From contig BEDY01000007.1 of the NCBI GenBank assembly GCA_002335605.1, positions 620,001 to 684,000 on the forward strand: a stretch of DNA of 64,000 nucleotides, in the 5' to 3' direction. The notes under the pieces were generated by a model. The model was not told the origin of the DNA, did not search any database, and worked only from the letters and a program-made list of their open reading frames with translations. Positions within the stretch are counted from its first letter, which is position 1; the number at the start of each line of letters is the position of its first letter. Below, piece after piece: positions 58,475 to 64,000 of this stretch. This DNA comes from Prillingera fragicola (lineage: Eukaryota > Basidiomycota > Tremellomycetes > Trichosporonales > Trichosporonaceae). Made by a program: the position numbers and the translations under genes.

Positions 58475-58911
58475 CTACTCGGCAGACTTCTCCTTCATAA
58501 TATCGTCGACCCTCTCCATCAGGTAATCAATAACCCCCTGCGGCCCAACCTTGACCTGCAGACCGGTAGGAATAGCATGCGTCTTGATTCCCGGGATCGT
58601 ATCCCGGGCGATCTGCTGGATCTCCTCCTGCTGCTCCGGGGTCCACTTCCCGTCAGCCTCTCCCATAGCCCAAACCCACCATGGAGGCACAAAAGAGGAT
58701 ACCGGGCGGCGGCTGGACGCTGAGCAGGAGCGGCTTGACGCCCTCGATGGCTTGGTGTCAGTGTGCTTTCCGTTGCAGGCTTACTGGTAGTGTTGCCGGC
58801 GTGCACAATGGTGTACTTGTCCTTGACGCCGTCGATCATGCTGCCGATGACAAACTTGGCGCGGTCCGGCGCCGTGTTGACGGACACGAGGTTGACGGGC
58901 GTCTTGGACAT
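58475..58911 (-). CDS. Conserved-looking 122-aa protein of unknown function
   Basis: Three exons: 58785-58911, 58680-58750 and 58475-58645, with introns of 34 nt each. The product begins MSKTPVNLVSVNTAPDRAKF, continues VIGSMIDGVKDKYTIVHAGN, IEGVKPLLLSVQPPPGILFC and WTPEQQEEIQQIARDTIPGI, and ends VIDYLMERVDDIMKEKSAE. It is compact and mixed alpha/beta in appearance, with no membrane helix or targeting signal. The second intron (GTGGGT donor, GGCTGACG branch, GAAG acceptor) is inferred from reading-frame continuity; retaining it would shift the frame. I do not recognise the family. Confidence 0.6.
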
Positions 58912-59349
58912 TGCGGCGGCGAGGCGGGGGGTCGGGCGGAACGTTGTCGTTGGGTGGTCCAGGACTGGGGGAATAGAGAAACAATGCTCGGGGGAGGAGT
59001 AGAGTGGGACAGAGCGAGTAGAGTTAGAGAAAGGCCTGTTGATAAAGGTGACTGGCATGTGGTCATCTATAGCATCGGTCGAGATTGTGCAATGTGCGGC
59101 GACCGTGGGACCGGCGGATGCGGCGCCGTTGGTTAGACGCCGCTGCCTAATCATGATTACAACTGCTTCTAATGCTGCTTATGCCCAAAATCCCCGCTGA
59201 TTAGCACAGTTAGTCACCGAGTTGGCCGCCAACCTCGCCGCTCCGTCGATTACCGGTCCACCGTCCGCCCGGCCCGCTCGTCCGTCAGTAGCATCCCCCG
59301 TCCCACAAATACTGGGCCATCCTCGAGTCCTACGTCCCACAACAACCCC
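58912..59349. other. Divergent promoter region
   Basis: About 440 bp between the 122-aa protein gene (-) and the FAH-family gene (+). No element recognised; C-rich before 59350. Confidence 0.35.
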
Positions 59350-60343
59350 ATGCTCCCCTCTCTCCGCGCCATGGCCAGCTACGCACGTCTTGTCCGCTTC
59401 CTCCCCAAATCCGGCACCTCGCCCCTCATCGGTGAGCCCGTCGATGCGACCCTCGACGTCGGCCTCGCCAGCTACGAGGGTAAGCCGATCGAAGTCAATG
59501 TCTTCTCGGGATCGTCCGTGTTGAGTCCCGGCGACAAGACTGGTAAGACTGAGACTGTCGGAAAGCTCCTCAGCCCGCTCGCGCAGGAGGAGGTCGGGAC
59601 CGTGCGCTGCATTGGTCTTAACGTGAGTGCCACGGTGTTCCTGGCCATGCCTGAGTGACATGCTGACACCGCAGTACGCTAGCCACGCCGCCGAAGTCTC
59701 AATGCCAATCCCTTCGGTTCCCACAGTTTTCATGAAGCCCTCCACGGCCGTCGCCGACCCCTTCCCCGCCCCGACAGTCATCCCCAAGGGCGTCGTCGCG
59801 GACGATGCCGCCGACTACGAGTCGGAACTCGTGCTCGTCATTGGCAAAAAGTGCAAAAACGTCTCCGAGGCAGACGCAATGCAGTACCTCGCCGGCTACA
59901 CTGCTTGCAACGATGTGAGCTCGCGCGTGGCCCAGTTTGCCACTACGCAGTGGAGCTACTCCAAGAGTTTTGACGGGGCGTGCCCCCTCGGTCCCGCGTT
60001 TGTCGCTGCCAGTGCCATTCCGGACATTACAAAGGGCAGCGTCACGGGGTCGCTCAACGGCAAGGTCGTGCAGAAGAGCGGTTTCGAGTGAGTCCGCCGC
60101 ACGAGATGCACAGGGTTGTCGAGCTGACGTCGCAGCGACCTCATCTTCTCCGTCCCCAAGATTATCTCGTTTCTCTCCCAGGGCTCGACGCTGCTCCCGG
60201 GAACGGTCATCATTACCGGCACCCCGGCCGGTGTCGGATGGAGTGCCCAGCCGCGTACCCTCCTCAAGGACGGCGACGAGTTCCGCGTCAACATTGAGCC
60301 CCTCGTTGGTACGCTTATCAACAAGATTGAGATGGAAAAGTAG
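59350..60343 (+). CDS. Fumarylacetoacetate hydrolase (FAH) family protein, FAHD1/2-like
   Basis: Three exons: 59350-59622, 59675-60087 and 60136-60343, 297 aa. Family blocks are VRCIGLNYASHAAEVSMPIP, TVFMKPSTAVADPFP, DYESELVLVIGKKCKNV (the metal-binding ExE), AGYTACNDVSSR, KSFDGACPLGPAFV and PGTVIITGTPAGVGWS. These enzymes hydrolyse acylpyruvates or decarboxylate oxaloacetate (FAHD1). The N terminus (MLPSLRAMASYARLVRFLPK) could be a weak mitochondrial signal, and an inner Met (MASYARLVRF) offers a cytosolic start. Confidence 0.92.
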
Positions 60344-60512
60344 AAACGTTGCTGTGGTTTGAGGACGAGATGTATGGTTCTTCTCAGCGGTCATAGCTGT
60401 ACAGCATAAGAGGGCTGTCAGTGTACACCGAATGCTGCCCTATTTAACATGATGCATATGCTCATCTTCTTGTCCTTGCGGACATTTTAAGAACGGTACT
60501 GCGACGTCAGCC

Positions 60513-61931
60513 CTACTCACACTCTGCACTCAGAATACTCACGTCGCCGTTAATAGTCACATACTCGTGGCTAAAGTCGCAAGTCCAGAACTGGGCGCTC
60601 TCCTTGCCGTTTCCGAGGTCAACATCAATCTTGAGGTCCTCCTCTGCGAGAATAACCGACGCACGCGCCTCGTCAATGTTGAGCTCGGGCTCGCCGTTGA
60701 TAAGCAGCACGAGCGGTGTCGAGTCGGCGACCTTGGGCGAGGGGATGAACGAAACAGACACGGAAGTAGGCGAGATGGTGCCCTCGGGAACGGGAGTGTA
60801 GCCGACCGCACAGAGAATGCGGCCCCAGTTGGCGTCCTCGCCGTACATGGCGCATTTGACGAGGTTTGAGTTGGCGACGGAACGGGCGACGGCGTTGGCA
60901 ACCTCGTAGGTGGGTGCGTTGCGGACGTTGATCTCGACAAACTTGGTGGCTCCCTCGCCGTCACGAACGATAAGCTGGGCGAGCTCGGCGGCAAATTCGG
61001 CAAGGGCGTCGCGGAAGACAATGTAGTCCGGGTCAGACTCGGTCATCTCGGCGGCGTCAGTGGCAGCGCCGTTGGCAAGAACAATAATCGTGTCGTTGGT
61101 GGACATGTCTCCGTCAACGGAGATGGCGTTGAAGGAACGGTCGACGGCGTAGGTGAGGGCAGACTGGAGAGCGGCGGGGGCAATGGCGGCATCAGTAGCA
61201 ATGACACCGAGGAGGGTAGCGTGGGGAGGCTGAGGAGGGCCCATGTTGGGCGCAATCATACCGGCACCCTTGTCAATACCAGCGATGCGGTACTCCTTGC
61301 CGCCAAGAGTGATCTTGCGGGTGCGGAGCTTTGGGAAGGTGTCGGTAGTCATGAACGCCTTTGCGAGGTCCATCCATGCGTCAGGTGTACTGGCCATGCC
61401 CTTGACCATGGCAGGGATCGCGCCAGTGATCTTGTCAATTGGCAGCTGCTGGCCAATGACACCGGTCGACATGACAAGCGAACCTGCACCCTTGTCCTGC
61501 GACTCTGGCAACAAGTCGGTGAGCGTGTTGCTCATTGCCCAGGCATTCTCCAGTCCCTGCTTGCCAGTAACGGCGTTGGCGCAGCCCGAGTTGACGACAA
61601 ATCCGCGAGCGCGGCCCCGGCCGCGGGCGAGGAGCTCGGCGGAAACGGTGACAGGAGCAGCCTTGAAGACATTGCGGGTCATGCATGACGCGGCGGCTGT
61701 GGAGCGCGACGAGGTGGAAGCAAGGATACCGAGATCAAGAACGCCTGCCTTCTTCTTCACACCGCAGTGGGTGCCGGCGACGCTGTAGCCTTGGGGAAAG
61801 TCGGCTTGGCTATAAGTCTGGACGTGGTGAGACTTGTCGGGTGCGGCCTTGGAAGCCGAGGCCGAAGAAGAGAATGCGCGGCGAGCCACCGACGGGAGTG
61901 CCCGCGCTGATGCTGGTGCAGAGGGAGGCAT
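60513..61931 (-). CDS. ARG7: Bifunctional ornithine acetyltransferase / N-acetylglutamate synthase (ArgJ)
   Basis: Single exon, 472 aa from MPPSAPASARALPSVARRAF, a typical mitochondrial presequence. A further in-frame Met at 61961 is possible but weaker. ArgJ landmarks are FPQGYSVAGTHCGVKKKAG, ARGFVVNSGCANAVTGKQGL, VMSTGVIGQQLPIDKI, KGAGMIAPN and then HATLLGV. The Thr there is the residue at which the precursor cleaves itself and which then acts as nucleophile. SISVDGDMSTNDT-type and NLVKCAMYGEDANWGRILCA blocks follow. It recycles the acetyl group between N-acetylornithine and glutamate in arginine synthesis. TCACGTGAC (core 62034-62039) lies 103 bp upstream. Confidence 0.95.
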   Translation of the reverse strand: MPPSAPASARALPSVARRAFSSSASASKAAPDKSHHVQTYSQADFPQGYSVAGTHCGVKKKAGVLDLGILASTSSRSTAAASCMTRNVFKAAPVTVSAELLARGRGRARGFVVNSGCANAVTGKQGLENAWAMSNTLTDLLPESQDKGAGSLVMSTGVIGQQLPIDKITGAIPAMVKGMASTPDAWMDLAKAFMTTDTFPKLRTRKITLGGKEYRIAGIDKGAGMIAPNMGPPQPPHATLLGVIATDAAIAPAALQSALTYAVDRSFNAISVDGDMSTNDTIIVLANGAATDAAEMTESDPDYIVFRDALAEFAAELAQLIVRDGEGATKFVEINVRNAPTYEVANAVARSVANSNLVKCAMYGEDANWGRILCAVGYTPVPEGTISPTSVSVSFIPSPKVADSTPLVLLINGEPELNIDEARASVILAEEDLKIDVDLGNGKESAQFWTCDFSHEYVTINGDVSILSAECE

Positions 61932-62431
61932 GGCGAGTGAGAGAGTGAGAGGGTAGAGCAATAGAAACTGCTCTTGATGAATGTTGGCTTATCTTTGGTT
62001 CATCTGAATCCTCAGCGAGTCGATCATTAAGATCACGTGACATGGGACATGGCGACTCGAGTTCACTACTCTAACAGCGACTAGAGCTTGCTACATGCAT
62101 GAGGAGACACCAAGGATCACTTGGGGGTACTCGTTGAACCCCATGTACTGTCTTGTGCAAGCATGGTCTACATTGGAGTTGGAACAGTGATGATCACATC
62201 GTCATTGTGGCTGACTTGAGAACATGTTCTTCGAGTCTTGCGCGCTTGGATCTACTCTTTATCCTTGCAAGCCATCACCAACTCTCTGCAGAGGTAACTG
62301 TATAGCCAATGTGCGCACGGGCATCCAGCCATCACTTCTTCTGCCCACAGCTTCTTACACCTCTGCTTCGCACAGTGGCACAACTCACCATCGACGCAAT
62401 AACTCTCTACTCATCACTCACCTCACCTGCA
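61932..62431. other. Intergenic stretch
   Basis: Promoter side of ArgJ (with CACGTG at 62034-62039) and the upstream flank of the Gag-like ORF. No long terminal repeat could be recognised by eye. Confidence 0.35.
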
Positions 62432-63775
62432 ATGACTCTCCCCACGAGTGTCCTTCCCCGGCTCACAGGCCCCGAAAACTTCTACGACTGATATCACGAC
62501 CTCACCGGCATTTTGCTAGCCCAAAGCCTTTCTCAAGCACTGAGCCCCAATGATGTCGAACCAACTCATGACGACTCAATGTCGACAGAAGCACGCGAGA
62601 CAATCCAGGCTGTCGACCACCCGCAGTGGGCGTTTCGACAGACTGCGGCTCGATTCTTCATTTCCAAGTCGCTTTCGGATGAGATTCGGGAGGCTATCCC
62701 CCCAGACGCCTCCGCTGCCGAGATGATGCACTATCCCGCACGGTATGATCCCCGCCTGTACCCTCAAGCAAAGACGGCCGCTACAGCGTCGCCGCGGCCT
62801 GATGCCAGTAACGACCCCATCAAAGCGGCTGCGGGGACACAGACCTCTGGCAACTCGCCTCATACGCGCGTCCGCCCTCACTCGGCCTCCGCCACCGTGA
62901 AGCGGACACCGTCCCAACAGAATCGTGCACCCACTCCATACCCCAACCCAAGCCCGCATCTGCACGAGGTCTCCGACTCGACAAGTCTCACCAAACCAGA
63001 CCCTACCTGCAGCCCAGCACCACCACCTCGTCTTCCTCGCTCTGTCGTCCCCCAGCCGCCCAAATCAACCCCAACGGCGGCGGGGACAACGAACAAAGCC
63101 CGTCTCGAGACGTTCACCAAACTCTCAAACCTCACCCTCTCCCGCGGCTTCACGCGGAGGGACGCGGACATGCATCTGTTCCAATTCAAGACCCTCGTCA
63201 TCACCCTCTCCGACCTCGGTGTGGTGATCGAAGACTGGCTGAAGATATTCCTGTTCGCGCAGACGTTGCCTGGTGCCAAGTTTGCTGCTCTGCACAACAC
63301 GGGTGTGTGGCGGGTCGCTGGGGGGCTGGATTGGGCCACGTATGAGCGGCGGTACAGGAAGGCTGCCAAGTGGACTGCGGCGCCTGTTGGGTTTGACGAT
63401 GGAGTTGCTGTTGGACGGGAGATGGGGAGGGTGGAGGAAGTCAAGGACCAGCAGCGGGAGGAGCGCAGGGAGCGTAAGGAGCGCAACGAGCGCAGGCGGG
63501 CTGAGAAGGCGTCGCGCGAGGGGAGAACGTCGTGCGAGACCGGTGACCTGCGTAGGGGGAGGTCACGGGCTGATAGCGGGGTCAAGGCCAGCGTCAGTCC
63601 GAGAAACGAGGGCAAGGACGGGCCGGGAAACAAGGACAAGAACAAGAACAAGCCGGAAAACAAGGACAGGCCGCCAAAGTCCATGCGTCGGGACGGCAGC
63701 ACCACTCGCAAAGAGCAGTCTCCTGGCCCGACGGCTACGGGAGAGATACTTGGGTCGCCAATTATGTTGCGTTAA
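62432..63775 (+). pseudogene. Ty1/copia-type Gag-like ORF interrupted by an early TGA
   Basis: The frame from ATG 62432 reads MTLPTSVLPRLTGPENFYD, hits TGA at 62489-62491, then stays open to TAA at 63775 (428 further codons). The block L-T-G-x-E-N-F/Y directly before the stop, then YHDLTGILLAQ, and ARFFISKSLSDEIREAI match the N-terminal Gag pattern of copia-type elements, where a Trp normally occupies the stop position. A second block, RDADMHLFQFKTLVITLSDL with IFLFAQTLPGAKFAAL, matches the later helical part. The tail is Lys/Arg/Glu-rich (RKERNERRRAEKASREG) without a CCHC knuckle. Translation could restart at Met 62579, giving 398 aa. No pol gene is seen in the remaining 225 bp. A decayed element or a domesticated Gag are both possible. 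Confidence 0.6.
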
Positions 63776-64000
63776 TCCTGTCCGTAGATCACGGCTGTAG
63801 GTCTTTCAGTACTTGCTGATGAAGGGATGTGTCTAGCAGGGTACGTCGGGCAGTGCGTGACGGCCGTAGTAGCAGGAGGGATGTGCTCACATGGAAACGC
63901 CAATCGCCGTCGCCGACGGCCACAGAAGACAAGATCAGTCCTGCAATGAAATTGATGGCACCTACAGTAGTAGTAGCTGGAGTGGCGCCATCTCCTAATT

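Noticed and set aside
62489..62491. TGA in the Gag-like ORF as a selenocysteine codon
   Set aside because: Fungi of this type lack selenocysteine insertion, and no hairpin element was apparent; a nonsense mutation at a Trp codon is simpler.

Overview
This window reads as a nuclear chromosome segment of a GC-rich, intron-dense fungus, most likely a basidiomycetous yeast of the Tremellomycetes (Trichosporonales-like). The placement is an inference. It rests on numerous 30-60 nt introns with GTGAGT/GTAAGT donors and CTGAC-type branch points just before the acceptor, tightly packed mostly unrelated housekeeping genes, and protein sequences typical of that group. No operons, CRISPR arrays or bacterial-type elements are present. 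Gene models were spliced by eye; exon coordinates are given in each entry and every recognised model stays in frame.

Layout. 1-7 kb: 3' end of an unknown membrane-protein gene, a CorA-type divalent-metal transporter (+), the mitochondrial Fe-S protein NFU1 (-) and a small basic protein (-). 7-16.2 kb: a flavin-reductase-like protein (+), oligosaccharyltransferase subunit DAD1/OST2 (-) divergent from cytochrome-oxidase assembly factor COA3 (+), ESCRT-III CHMP1/DID2 (-), sterol C-8 isomerase ERG2 (+), acyl-CoA-binding protein (-) and a B12D/NDUFA4-like mitochondrial protein (+). 16.2-20 kb is the longest gene-poor gap. 20-31 kb: an 847-aa protein of unknown function, a type-B carboxylesterase, a TauD-like dioxygenase, an intron-containing tRNA-Ser, a peroxisomal-type 3-ketoacyl-CoA thiolase and an intron-containing tRNA-Asn. 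31-46 kb: a possible 5S rRNA relic, adenylate kinase ADK1, a NOL8-like nucleolar RRM protein (-) divergent from a proline-iminopeptidase-like hydrolase (+), an atypical protein kinase (+), an RMP1/NEPRO-like lysine-rich protein (-), and a MIC12-like MICOS protein with a repeat tail (-) divergent from mitochondrial ribosomal protein uS19m (+). 46-64 kb: a 45-aa Cys-rich peptide gene, an APC-family permease (-), a 1,660-aa C2H2 zinc-finger protein with four novel-looking tandem repeats (-), lipoyl synthase (+), TAF6 (+), a 122-aa unknown protein (-), an FAH-family hydrolase (+), ornithine acetyltransferase ArgJ (-) and a Ty1/copia-type Gag-like ORF broken by an early in-frame TGA (+).

The genes do not form one pathway. 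A mitochondrial theme recurs (NFU1, COA3, B12D-like, MIC12-like, uS19m, lipoyl synthase, ArgJ), and several genes are arranged as divergent pairs over 200-400 bp promoters. The least explained items are the four-copy repeat in the zinc-finger protein, the DPG repeat tail of the MIC12-like protein, five SPLFPxR repeats in the NOL8-like protein, the Cys-rich micropeptide, the interrupted Gag-like ORF, and a triple CACGTG cluster upstream of the thiolase.
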